From NCBI GenBank assembly GCA_009667805.1, contig CM019063.1, forward strand, positions 409,982,626 to 410,046,625: a stretch of DNA of 64,000 bases, in the 5' to 3' direction. The notes under the pieces were generated by a model that ran no database searches, was not told where the DNA came from, and was given only the letters and a program-made list of their open reading frames with translations. Positions 22,135 through 31,677 of the stretch are shown here, one piece after another; position 1 is the first letter of the stretch, and every line of letters begins with the position of its first letter. Both the position numbers and the translations under genes were made by a program. This DNA is from Leptobrachium leishanense. Its lineage: Eukaryota > Chordata > Amphibia > Anura > Megophryidae.

Positions 22135-22175
22135 CCAGCTGATGAAGCCAGTTGATCTGGCGAAACGCGTTCTGG
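22135..22175 (+). ncRNA. Type I hammerhead ribozyme in the PLE terminal repeat
   Basis: All core parts are readable. Stem I is CCAG (22135-22138) with CTGG (22172-22175). The core CTGATGA is at 22139-22145. Stem II is GCCAG-TTGAT-CTGGC (22147-22161). GAAA is at 22162-22165, followed by a minimal stem III ACGCGT and cleavage triplet GTT (22169-22171). PLEs are known to carry such minimal hammerheads with a very short stem III, which tend to act as dimers. Self-cleavage here is inferred, not shown. Confidence 0.85.
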
Positions 22176-22304
22176 CTACTAGGCAGTGCCAATGGTATTG
22201 TTTTTTTATGTTTTAAATAAATTTCTTTTAATTTTACCTATTTTATCCCCGTTTCTTTGGAAGTCCTGGGAGCTTCAAAGGTTTTTTGGACTTAACCTAC
22301 AATA

Positions 22305-23120
22305 AGTCAGTGTTTGCAACAGGCCCTTGCAGATTGAAGCTCATTCCTATCATCCAGCTGGACTTTCCACAATGGGGCATCTTGGGTAGAGGCTCCATTC
22401 ACTGAAGCACACACCCCATACTCAGTCAGTGTTTGCAACAGGCCCTTGCAGATTGAAGCTCATTCCTATCATCCAGCTGGACTTTCCACAATGGGGCATC
22501 TTGGGTAGAGGCTCCATTCACTGAAGCACACTCCCCATACTCAGTCAGTGTTTGCAACAGGCCCTTGCAGATTGAAGCTCATTCCTATCATCCAGCTGGA
22601 CTTTCCACAATGGGGCATCTTGGGTAGAGGCTCCATTCACTGAAGCACACACCCCATACTCAGTCAGTGTTTGCAACAGGCCCTTGCAGATTGAAGCTCA
22701 TTCCTATCATCCAGCTGGACTTTCCACAATGGGGCATCTTGGGTAGAGGCTCCATTCACTGAAGCACACACCCCATACTCAGTCAGTGTTTGCAACAGGC
22801 CCTTGCAGATTGAAGCTCATTCCTATCATCCAGCTGGACTTTCCACAATGGGGCATCTTGGGTAGAGGCTCCATTCACTGAAGCACACACCCCATACTCA
22901 GTCAGTGTTTGCAACAGGCCCTTGCAGATTGAAGCTCATTCCTATCATCCAGCTGGACTTTCCACAATGGGGCATCTTGGGTAGAGGCTCCATTCACTGA
23001 AGCACACACCCCATACTCAGTCAGTGTTTGCAACAGGCCCTTGCAGATTGAAGCTCATTCCTATCATCCAGCTGGACTTTCCACAATGGGGCATCTTGGG
23101 TAGAGGCTCCATTCACTGAA
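22305..23120 (+). repeat. Array of seven 119-bp monomers, LINE 5' UTR
   Basis: TGTTTGCAAC starts at 22311, 22430, 22549, 22668, 22787, 22906 and 23025, an exact 119-base period. Copies are almost identical; copy 2 has ACTCCCC where others have ACACCCC. A further partial monomer with GACC for GCCC lies at about 23492-23569. Because the flanking PLE is contiguous around the LINE, the array belongs to the LINE. By analogy with mouse L1 monomers it may be a promoter array. Confidence 0.9.
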
Positions 23121-23800
23121 GGTGATCTTACATTTCTACTTCACATAGCCTAATGCATTTTCTTTTGATGTATATTTGTTAACTCTGTAATATCACTGTA
23201 TATGTGTTTGTGTGTGATTGATATATATATATATATATCAATCAATGTACGTATGTATGTGTATGGCACACAAGTGTATCTTTAGATATATTTGAATTGT
23301 TGCAATGCTATCTGAATTCTGCATTCCTCTCCCTTCTACATTTTCTACCCATTTGCTCTAAATCTACAATTCTGCCCAAATGTCCTGTTCAACGAACCTT
23401 AACTTTTATTGCCCCCTACAACTCCCCCCTAAGTTCCTGGACAATCTCAACCCAATCTGATGCTATTTGCAATCTTGATTTCTCTTCCAGCACACACCCC
23501 ATACTCAGTCAGTGTTTGCAACAGGACCTTGCAGATTGAAGCTCATTCCTATCATCCAGCTGGACTTTGCTCCCGCCCACCCTCCCCTCACCCACCCACC
23601 CCAAGGTTTTCATTTGTTATATACCCAACTAATTGATCATGTGATATCGCAGCAACCTACACCATTTACTCTGGTACCTCTCTATTTCCTGTTTACTCAC
23701 CTCCAACACCTTTCACTATAATGTTTATCCCACTATTGCTTCTCTTTTCTTTATCATCCTTCTCTCTAAAACTACTCTCTCCTTCTATACACCTTTCCAA
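23121..23800 (+). other. LINE leader with extra monomer and (TA)n palindrome
   Basis: Leader between the array and the ORF. It contains TGATTGATATATATATATAT... palindromic sequence at 23216-23246 and the eighth, partial monomer at 23492-23569, after which C-rich sequence leads to the ORF. No start codon clearly fits the downstream frame. Confidence 0.6.
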
Positions 23801-26800
23801 TTGCCCCAGGATGGAAAACCAGTGCCAATACACCACAGCCTGCTCAGTTCTTTTAACCTATCAGCTGAGTGCTGGTGGAGAGTGTTAAAATCCAGCCCTC
23901 CTACCCCCACACAAAGATTTAAAACTCTGCAACCACATTATTATCAAAAGAAAACTCTGTCCAAATTCCTGTTTATTCTGCTACTTTCCCTGGCAAACGA
24001 TGTGGAAACTAACCCTGGTCCTATAGCTGACACAACCTTTAGTCTCCCCACTAATAAAGGCCTCTCATTTGTGCACTGTAACATCCGAAGTTTACTCCCT
24101 AAATTGGATGAGCTTCAGGCTTGGTGTTGCTATTACAAACCCAAAATCATTGTGCTCACAGAGTCATGGTTAACCCCAAAAGTACCAGACTCTGCCATAT
24201 CAATACAGGGATATTCATGTTATAGAAAAGACAGAGCAAAGAGAGGAGGGGAAATTGTTATTTATGTTGAGGAGTCCATAAAGTTCACCCCCTTACAGAG
24301 TTCTACCTCTCCTGTCACCTTTGATTTCCTCTCTGGTATAATTGAGATCCCATTCAGTAAATCAATCATTGTTGCTGGGTTCTATCGTCCACCGAGCTCT
24401 CCAGTGCACTCCCTCTCTGACATATCTCAAATCCTTAATAACCTACTTGCCCAAAACCAAAAAAGTGAACTGCTGGTACTCGGCGATTTTAATACAGATT
24501 GGCTAAATCCTAAAAACAATAAACACTGCTCGCTGTTTAAAACTTTGCAGCTAACTCAATTAATCTCCTCCCCCACTCGCATTAATATGAAAAGCCCTAA
24601 CCATACCTTGTTGGACTGGATTCTCTCCTCATCTCCTGATAGAATACAGGAGGCAGGTGTTCTTGCTAATAGCTTTAGTGACCATTGTCTAGTGTACTGC
24701 GTGCGCAAAATTAAGGCCTTGAAATCTCCCCCAAAGGTAATAACCACCAGGTCTTTCAAGAAATTTATTCTTGAATCCTTCCTAAGTGATCTCAAACAGC
24801 TCCCCTGGTACAGGCTAAACCTAATCCCAGACCTAGACTGTGCAGTTGAATACTTTCAGTCTGAGCTCCTGCAAGTCTGGAATTCCCATGCCCCGCTGCG
24901 TAAAGTGCGAGTAAAAGGGACTCATCTCCCCTGGGTTACAGCTGATCTTACACTAATGTACCAGCTTAGAGATTCACGGTGGTCAAATTTCAAGAGTACT
25001 GGTTCCATGAACGATCACTACGAATACCGAAAATGCCGGAATGAATGCACAAAACAAACAAAAATGGCCAAAGCCCATTACTTCAATGAAAATCTAAACA
25101 ATAACATATCAAACCCTAGAAACTTTTGGAGAACCATAAGTAACATACAAGCACCCCCAGTCCACTCCCAGCCGGCTGCTGTCAAAGTAAACAACCAAAC
25201 CCTGCAACACCCCCTAGATGTAGCAAATGCCTTTAATGATTATTTTGTTGGATGTGCCACCACTTTGATTGCCAAGCTAGGAAATGACATGCAATCAGAG
25301 AGGCCTCATGCAGGTCAGGCCCCCCAACTGTGCAAAGTCCCTGTATCAGACAGGAATTCAGTTTTAGACCAGTGCCTGTCAGTGTCATTACTAAACTTCT
25401 CCGTAAGCAAAAAATGAAATACCAGTCTGGACCTGATCAAATACCAGCAATGCTGCTGAAAATCAGTGCACCTGCAATTTCAAATCCTGTTGCAACCTAA
25501 TAAATGAGTCACTGGCGACTGGATACATACCCAAGCTCTGGAAGACTGCGAGAGTGGTACCTATCCATAAAAGTGGTGACATTACTTTGGTATCCAACTA
25601 CCGTCCGATATCGTTGCTCCCTGTAATGTCAAAAGTCTTGGAAAAATGTGTCTACACACAATTACGTGATTATTATCAATATTGGAACTACTTAACCCCG
25701 GATCAATCAGGCTTTCGTCCAAATCACTCAACTACAACCGCCCTTCTAAAAGTCTGCAATGATATCCAGGCTGGGATGGAACAAGGAAACCTAACTGGAG
25801 CCATCTTCCTTGATTTTGCCAAGGCCTTTGACACGGTAGACCATGGCATCTTGTTAGAAAAACTTAAAAACTCTGGCATTGGTGATCGCACGCTAACCTG
25901 GTTTCAATCATATGTATCCGACCGATCACAATATGTGTCAATTTCTGGCAGCTCCTCCCTCCCACTCCCAGTCACTTGCGGTGTACCCCAAGGCTCAATA
26001 CTAGGCCCCTGCTGTTCACAATATTCATAAATGATCTGCCCAACGTCTGCAAAGCCTCAACTGTACATATGTACGCAGACGACACTGTGATCTATACCAG
26101 CAAACCAAATCTCCCGCAGCTGGAGGCCGTGCTGCAAGAACAATTCACAGAGGTAGAAAAGTGGATCAAAAACAACAAACTTTTTTTAAATACTGACAAA
26201 ACTGTAACGATGCTCTTTGGAACAGCACCTAAACTACACAAATTGCAAAATCCCCATCTATGTGTTGGGACAAAATCAAATGGCACGCTGACCACAGTCA
26301 CATCTCTCAAATATCTAGGTATGTGGTTGGACCCTAATCTATCCTTTGGCCCCCACATCGAAAAACTCTCAACTAAACTTTACCCCAAACTAGGTGCCCT
26401 GTACAGAAACAAATCCTGCCTGAGTCCCGCGGTAAGAAAGCAGATTGTACAGCAAATGCTTATGCCGGCTATTGATTACGGAGATGTAGTGTATGCAGCC
26501 GCCCCGCAAACACACCTTCATAAACTTACTACATTGTATAACTCATTCTGCCGCTTTGCGCTACAATGTAACTACATGACCCACCATTGTGACATGTTAA
26601 AAGAGCTAAACTGGAATCCAGACGCACCCTTCACCTTTCCAGCCTGGTGTTTAAGAGCATCTCTGGGAAGCTGCCACCCTACCTGAATAGACTGCTTCCC
26701 CCAGCAGCTCCCTCATCCTATAACCTCCGATCCAGGACCAGCACCTCACTTGCTATACCACAATACAAAAAGACAGTGGCTCGGTCCTCATTTTCCTACA

Positions 26801-26922
26801 GAGCACCACAATTATGGAATAACCTCCCAGACATCATCAAATCTTCCCCCAGTCTTAAGTCACTCAAAAGCTCCTTACTAACATACCTCAATACAGAATG
26901 CACCTGTAAACATGTAACCTAG
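23801..26922 (+). pseudogene. LINE ORF: 2A-like motif, APE endonuclease and reverse transcriptase, frameshifted
   Basis: The main frame is open from 23801, which is not an ATG, so the real start is uncertain. In order come a hydrophobic stretch (FLFILLLSLA), the 2A-like motif DVETNPGP (23999-24022), endonuclease motifs (HCNIRSLLPKLDEL, LTESWL, GDFNTDW, SDHCLVY), then RT (NYRPISLLPVMSK, FLDFAKAFDTVDHG, GVPQGSILGP, MYADDTVIY at about 26070) and the C-terminal domain. Frame changes occur near 25385, at CC 25496-25497, at CCCC 26006-26009 and near 26640. The RT catalytic YADD is present. The ORF ends at TAG 26920-26922. Confidence 0.85.
23999..24022 (+). other. 2A-like ribosome-skipping motif DVETNPGP
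   Basis: The codons read D-V-E-T-N-P-G-P preceded by LLLSLAN. This fits the 2A consensus D-V/I-E-x-N-P-G-P, at which ribosomes skip peptide-bond formation between the last Gly and Pro. 2A sequences are known near the N-terminus of some CR1/L2-group LINEs. Activity is inferred from the motif alone. Confidence 0.8.
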
Positions 26923-27559
26923 TGACTATATTTCCTACATATTTTTTCTGTTAATCTGTATATTTGTGTTTTTTTTTTTTTTTTTTAATATCTTGCATTG
27001 TATTACTTTGTATTTCTGTAACTGTAACACTTCAATGTTCTTGAACCCAGGACATGCTTGAAAACGAGAGAAATCTCAATGTATCCTTCCTGGTAAAATC
27101 CTTTATAAATAAATAAATAAATAAATAAGTCCATACGCGCGCACACCTCGAGCTTGGTCCTTAAGCTCCAACATATGTGAGTTGGCAATTTATATATCTT
27201 TATATGCTATCACATTCACGAGATCTGCACGAGAAAGTTTCTCTTGTCTTTTGCTCTTTTTGGGGCTGCATGTGAGAAGAATCTCCTTCCATGAATGAGT
27301 ATGGGTCACCTTCTCAAGCAAAGAACCTGAAATACCCGAATGCGTTGATCCACTTAGAGGCAGTGTTCGGGCTCCATATTTGTGAGTGCAAACACTGTAT
27401 AACCTTTTCTTGGAATCTATACAAACATTCTGCACGATTATTTTGTTCTGTTTTTTCATATGATCCATGTGGACAAGTGAACTAAGAGAACCACCGGCTA
27501 CCCTTAGGCGGTTTCCATCGCGCCACCAGATACGTACTGCATTGTTACACAGTAACAGT

Positions 27560-27650
27560 GGCACCTCCTAGTACCCCCTAATGACACCCCAATAATCACT
27601 GGTACCTGGGGCGGCCCGCCCCCCACCACTCCCCTAAGTACACCACTGCT
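27560..27650. mobile_element. hAT-type right terminus
   Basis: GC-rich sequence directly after the PLE duplication, ending CCCCTAAGTACACCACTG. Its reverse complement matches the terminus at 18720 over CAGTGGTGTAxTTAGG. It is probably the right end of the hAT element into which the PLE inserted. Confidence 0.55.
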
Positions 27651-27659
27651 CTGTGATAT

Positions 27660-28272
27660 GCTCACACACAAGTTTGGCGAACTGCCAGCAAGTACAGTGC
27701 TGTTTGAAGGCAGTGAAAATCCCCATAGAGAAGTAATGGTTAATCTATTCAGAGAACACCAAACAGCAGAGAAATGGCAGTGAAATGCCCTGATGTTCGG
27801 TGGTTTCAATCAGCAGGTTTATTCAGGCGAACCCCATAGGTTTCAATGTTAAAAATATTCCCGTTTTTATGCAATATCTAATAAACCATTTATTATTTTA
27901 ATCTGCAGTAAAAAGTCTCTATTGATTTTTTTTTTAGTACCTTTCAGTAAATTTTCAGATATTTTTTTGGCAAAATTTCCCCCCCCCTTTTTTTTAATTG
28001 CGTTTTTTCTTTTTTCTGTAACAGAACTTTTTATTATCAATCATAGGATCTTATATGTAAATTCCAGACATTTTCGTTCAGTAGTTCTTTTGAAAACAGC
28101 AGGCCACGGGTTTGCGGTGGCAGCATTCAGCGGCCGACTCCATGCACTTTGGGGACCCTGCGGTGAATGGTGAATTCACTGCAGTGTGGAGAAATTTTAT
28201 TCCCCGAAGTGCAGGGAACTATAGAACACCAAAATGTTGGCATCATTTCGGTGCTCTGTGAGTAACCCATTT
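27660..28272. mobile_element. Tc1-type MITE-family fragment
   Basis: Related along its length to the elements at 55460-56336 (in reverse) and 61752-62900. Shared phrases are CCCCATAGAGAAGTAATGG, TTCAGAGAACACCAAACAGC and CCCATAGGTTTCAATGT. The right end (CTCTGTGAGTAACCC, about 28257-28271) resembles the CTCTTTGAATAACCC terminus of the complete copy. The left terminus is missing. Confidence 0.6.
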
Positions 28273-28315
28273 AGTGGTGAGGTTTTTTGCTGCCCCCTGG
28301 AAAGTGAACTTGCCT

Positions 28316-28400
28316 TCCCAGGACATACTTGAAAATTAGTGAAATCTCAATGTATCCTTCCTGGTAAAATACTTTGCAAAAGTAAAAAAATATATATATA
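28316..28400 (+). mobile_element. 3' tail fragment of the L2/CR1-type LINE family
   Basis: CCAGGACATACTTGAAAATT...CAATGTATCCTTCCTGGTAAAAT matches the 3' end of the LINE at about 27046-27100 with few differences and runs into an AT-rich microsatellite. Short 3'-end copies are typical of this LINE group. Confidence 0.75.
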
Positions 28401-28404
28401 TATT

Positions 28405-28561
28405 TTTTTTTTCGTGTCACCCTAGGGGGTGGTGCCACTCGGTGCGGGCCGCCCCTGCTCCCCCCTAGGTATGCCCCTGACTATGTCAGCATTTTTTTTA
28501 GGGGTGGGGCCACCCGGTGTGGGTTGCCGCCCCCTGGAAAGTGCTGCCAAAATACACCACT
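28405..28561. mobile_element. hAT-type right terminus next to the piggyBac end
   Basis: GC-rich sequence with two hAT-like end motifs: CCTAGGTATGCCCCTG ending at about 28478 and CCAAAATACACCACTG ending at 28561. The outer one closes the composite that starts at 18720. Confidence 0.5.
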
Positions 28562-28682
28562 GGGTTGAATAAACGAGTAACAGGAAAACTTGACCTAAAC
28601 ACAAACAGCGCAGATATGTAAAAACAGCAGCGGGCACTAAAGGACGGATTTTCGTAAAACCGCCCGGCAACTTAGGGGTTAA

Positions 28683-28946
28683 ATAAAAAAGAGTCACAGT
28701 GGAAAGGTTTTAGTAAATGTTGCATCATGGAAGAAATCCAGAAACTGGAAATCTGAGATAAAATACCTAACTTTAATTTTTTCCTTTTTTATGCAATTAC
28801 TTCATACAATGAAAAAAAATAGCAGCATGTGTTTTAAAAAGTGGATTTATTTGTAATGCACATTTAATCTAGTTACAGTTTATGTAAGAGATAGTGTCTC
28901 TTTCACTAAAATGGAGTTTATGTAAATTACAAGGGCAAATGTTTGA
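28683..28946. other. Unassigned AT-rich sequence between the piggyBac end and the candidate exon
   Basis: Follows the TTAA at 28679-28682. I see no ORF or repeat. If the neighbouring exon is terminal, this would be its 3' UTR on the minus strand. Confidence 0.4.
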
Positions 28947-29151
28947 TCACCTGTCTATAGTAGATTTCAGATTTGTAATCTCAGCAGTTTGATTTCTGTT
29001 GCATCTGAAACAGAATAGCAACACTGCAATACAAATCAATCCCATTGAAAGCCCAGTAAACACTGGTATAACTAATAGTATTGCAGAGGCAACAAACATG
29101 ACTGGACCAGATGTGAGGGGGCACATTTGTGTCAACCCTGACTCCCCAGCA
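28947..29151 (-). CDS. Candidate host-gene exon with transmembrane segment (possibly terminal)
   Basis: On the minus strand an acceptor (TTCTACACTCGGGGTAATTCAG) ends at 29152 and the exon reads AGESGLTQMCPLTSG, then a hydrophobic run of about 28 residues (VMFVASAILLVIPVF through ICIAVLLF), then CFRCNRNQTAEITNLKSTIDR and TGA at 28947-28949. It looks like the end of a single-pass membrane protein with a short cytoplasmic tail. Alternatively a donor at CAG/GTGATC (exon end 28951) would make it a 201-bp internal exon. Its phase fits the exon at 30884-31007. I do not recognise the protein. This is inference from splice signals and hydrophobicity. Confidence 0.45.
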
Positions 29152-29159
29152 CTGAATTA

Positions 29160-30105
29160 CCCCGAGTGTAGAAAGTCACCCTCCATTTTCATGTATTTAT
29201 TGCTTTGCTGGCAGCATCTGGTGTGGGGATCCAGAGATAGGCCAAGCAGGGACCTTAGTCATAAATGGAATGCATGGTACGTGGTAGGCCTGAAGCAGCC
29301 CAATCACTCTACATGCGATTACGAGGTGGTGGCAGAGTCAATAAGAAGCACCAAGAGGACTGTGCAGAGCATGGACTCCCTCCTAATTAATGGGCCACTG
29401 CCAGCAAATAAAAATTGTGTCTGTCTGTGTGTATCTTTCAGCCTGTATCTGTGTATCTCAGGTACTACTTAAACAAGTCGAGCATTATATAATGTTTTGG
29501 CCAAATAAATTGGCCATCGTTAAGTCCTTGGGACTAATTATACAGAAAAGCACATGACATTAGCATGGACCAGCACAGTTCTTTTGCCTCGTTATGTTGT
29601 GTGGATCCTATACGACAATTTCAACTGCTCATGGTGGGACTGGTGATAGAATACAGATCACAATGATTTTCCTGCTTCCGTCTAATTAGGCTTTGTCGGA
29701 AAATGCTTCCTCTTTAAGCAGACTATTTATATCTGCCTAACACTGTTCTGCCTGTTCTGGATCTATTATTGTTTTCTCTAACTTTAGTTTATACCTCTGT
29801 AAATTGCCTTCTGTTGCTGGATTTTGTCTTCAGTTTGTGCAAAGTGCAGCTTTAGGTTCTGTAGTCTTTGAAATTTTGAATGTTGAATTTTGAATGTTGG
29901 GAGGTCCTGTTTTTCTCTGGAGTTTGTCTTCAGCTGCATCTGGTATCAGAGAGAGGGATTGTTGTGTCCAAGTGATGTGTAGGAACAATGGAAGCCATAA
30001 TGTCCACGGCAGGGTTTAAACACAGTGGGTTTGTTGTTTTAAGTCTCTAGATAAGTAGAAATAGTGGTTTTGCTTCCAAAGAGGGATACTTTCAAAACAT
30101 GTTAT
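29160..30105. other. Mostly unique sequence; putative intron
   Basis: No repeat family or coding feature recognised with confidence. On the minus strand it lies between the two candidate exons. Confidence 0.4.
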
Positions 30106-30107
30106 TA

Positions 30108-30490
30108 TTATTAATAATTTTTATTTATAAAGCACCAGCTTATTCCGCACGCTGTACAATGGGCACAGTATAGACAGGGTTACAATACATTGAACAACAT
30201 TTTAGAAAACCAGTACAGGAGGAAACGAGGGTCCTATTCCCGTGGGAACTCACAATCTAGACGGGTTGGGGTGGAAATAGGAGGAGAGGACTGCAAGGTG
30301 AGAGTGATGGACTGCAAGGTGAGAGTGATGGACTGGTTGGGGCAGTGAGGTGTATCAGTGAGTCGGGTGGTAGGCTTCCCTGAATAGGAATGTCTTAAGG
30401 GAGAGTTTGAAGGAAGGGAAACTAGGGGAAAGTCTGACAGTACGAGGGAGAGCATATTGCATATACATGTTAGAACATGCCCTCGTAATC
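30108..30490 (+). repeat. Old dispersed repeat, copy 1
   Basis: Starts TTATTATTATTAATAATTTT, then ATTCCGCACGCTGTACAATGGG and later GGAACTCACAATCTAGACGG. A second copy with the same order of motifs lies at 63238-63560. The family looks like a widespread vertebrate repeat, but I cannot name it. An embedded GACTGCAAGGTGAGAGTGATG unit is duplicated at about 30290-30332. Confidence 0.6.
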
Positions 30491-30883
30491 CCAATGATTT
30501 CAAGCCAATATCATATTTTTTTGTCTAAATTTCTTGCACTTGAATATGTTGATTTTTTTTTCCCACCCTCATTTTTTTTCATCTAAATCAGACTAACTAA
30601 GACTACATTGTGTGTAAACCTTAGAGTTGTCATTTCAGAATCGCATGATCAATCATTGCGAGTATGTAAAAAAACTTGATATTTATAAACGAGACACCTT
30701 CCTAGCAAAATGACAGCTGTCTGAACATTTTGGTTGTAATGAACCCAAAGCAAAGGAGTTGTGTCTGAAATATTGTGTGGATGCTAATACAGCTGTGATA
30801 TTGCTTAGTGCATCCCTGGCATACTCAAAACCCCACTGACTGACACTGGATGACAATAACCCACTCCCAGAACAACAGCTTAC

Positions 30884-31007
30884 CAAGTCAGTGACAGGAT
30901 TGTATTCAACGTGTCATTCTGCTGCTTTGCTGCAGTACTGATCCGCCTGAGCTTGTCATTGTCATGAGCAAAGAGAATTAATTCTTTATGGATACTGGGC
31001 ATCCAAC
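30884..31007 (-). CDS. Candidate host-gene internal exon (124 bp)
   Basis: Flanked on the minus strand by a strong acceptor (ATCTCTTATTTCTGTTCAG, ending at 31008) and a consensus donor (CTTG/GTAAGC, GT at 30883-30882). It encodes WMPSIHKELILFAHDNDKLR followed by RISTAAKQQNDTLNTILSLT, an amphipathic, non-repetitive peptide. The exon starts with two bases of a codon and ends with two bases of the next, and the exon at 29151 begins with exactly one base before its open frame, so the pair splices in frame. This match and the splice sites are the evidence for a real gene. The protein is not recognised. Confidence 0.55.
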
Positions 31008-31099
31008 CTGAACAGAAATAAGAGATTATTTTCATGACTAACTCTAAACATATAAAAAGAAAATCACACCACAATTTATTCTTAAACATTGTTACAAGT

Positions 31100-31670
31100 C
31101 ATTATAATAGCGTTAGGAAAGATGTGATTAAAATAAACTGCTGTATCACCATATAATGAAGTGGACTTATTGTTTGAAATTCAAAACTAATAAAGGATTT
31201 GCTTTTTACTTGGTAAAGAAGAGCAAAGACTAAGAGGGAAATTTATAGGTATGAATATGATGAAATTACTTGACTAATAAAACAATTCTTAATCATAGTT
31301 CATAAATCCACATTATTGAGTATGAAGAGCCCAATAGCAATGAGCTTATGGTTAGTGATTCTGCTTAAATGTTATATGAAAATATGTGTTAAAACCGAGC
31401 ACCTGAGTATTAGTGAAAAGTAATGTAGGTAGTCTCATTTTTAGTTTTTGAAAGCACAATATTAACCAAGAGAATATTCTTTGACCTCCAATACTGTTAT
31501 AAGTTTGCCCCAGAAGTGGTATATTTAAATGACCATTGTTGAGTGACCCCAGGTCTACACACCAGTAGAAGTAGGAGGTATGAATCAATGAATCATAAGA
31601 GTTTTAAAATATTAGAGAGATACATAAAACATATAGGAAATTTAATTAAGGCTGGAACAGTGGGTCCTAT
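31100..31670. other. AT-rich unassigned sequence
   Basis: Nothing recognised with confidence. A short minus-strand open stretch at about 31470-31560 was considered as a further exon and not accepted. Confidence 0.4.
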
Positions 31671-31677
31671 CCTTGCT

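Larger units (their letters stand above)
22309..27123 (+). mobile_element. L2/CR1-type LINE inserted in the PLE terminal repeat
   Basis: PLE sequence is contiguous across this block: AATAAGTC lies at both 22301-22308 and 27124-27131. The shared bases partly merge with the (ATAA)n tail, so the true duplication is 3 to 8 bp. The element starts with seven 119-bp monomers, has a leader, an ORF with a 2A-like motif, an APE endonuclease and RT, and a 3' end TCCTTCCTGGTAAAATCC followed by (ATAA)n. The microsatellite tail and C-terminal domain (SYNLRSR...APQLWNNLP) fit the L2/CR1 group. I cannot name the family. Confidence 0.8.
20033..27546 (+). mobile_element. Penelope-like element, 5'-truncated tandem-type copy, split by a LINE
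   Basis: A perfect 13-bp duplication ACACAGTAACAGT flanks it (20020-20032 and 27547-27559). In sense order it holds the linker and GIY-YIG endonuclease (20045-20491), an AT-rich 3' UTR (about 20492-21840), a terminal repeat with a CpG-rich part and hammerhead ribozyme (about 21850-22308 and 27124-27380) and the start of a next unit up to 27538, broken off before its ORF. That order, end of one unit followed by start of another, is typical of tandem PLE insertions. A LINE separates 22308 from 27124. Confidence 0.8.
18720..28561. mobile_element. hAT-type composite in piggyBac, filled by a PLE, a LINE and fragments
   Basis: The left end CAGTGGTGTATTTAGG (18720) is a hAT-type terminus. Two candidate right ends exist: CCTAAGTACACCACTG ending at 27650 and CCAAAATACACCACTG ending at 28561. 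Flanks of the outer pair are GGTTGCAT (18712-18719) and GGTTGAAT (28562-28569), an 8-bp duplication with one mismatch, and piggyBac-like sequence resumes exactly there. The inner right end matches the left terminus better but has no matching flank, so at least two related hAT elements may be superimposed. No transposase ORF is present. Confidence 0.5.
13587..28682 (+). mobile_element. piggyBac transposon, 3' part, with multiple nested insertions
   Basis: The piggyBac material is discontinuous: 13587-16193, 18439-18719 and 28562-28682, separated by a Harbinger and a hAT-type composite. The last block carries AT-rich sequence with GAGTAACAGGAAAA and AAACACAAACAGCGCAGA, then ends GGGG followed by TTAA at 28679-28682, the piggyBac target site. 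That the 28562 block is the same element is inferred from its resemblance to amphibian piggyBac 3' ends I know and from the matching GGTTGCAT/GGTTGAAT flanks of the insertion. The 5' part lies left of the window, beyond L1 number 1. Confidence 0.6.

Noticed and set aside
22305..23120. Regular direct-repeat array that could suggest CRISPR
   Set aside because: Units of 119 bp are identical throughout with no unique spacers, and the genome is eukaryotic; it is a tandem monomer array of a LINE.
31470..31560. Possible third minus-strand exon (LNIPLLGQTYNSIG)
   Set aside because: A donor at GAG/GTCAAA would fit the phase of the 31007 exon, but it is weak and the acceptor is poor; not enough support.
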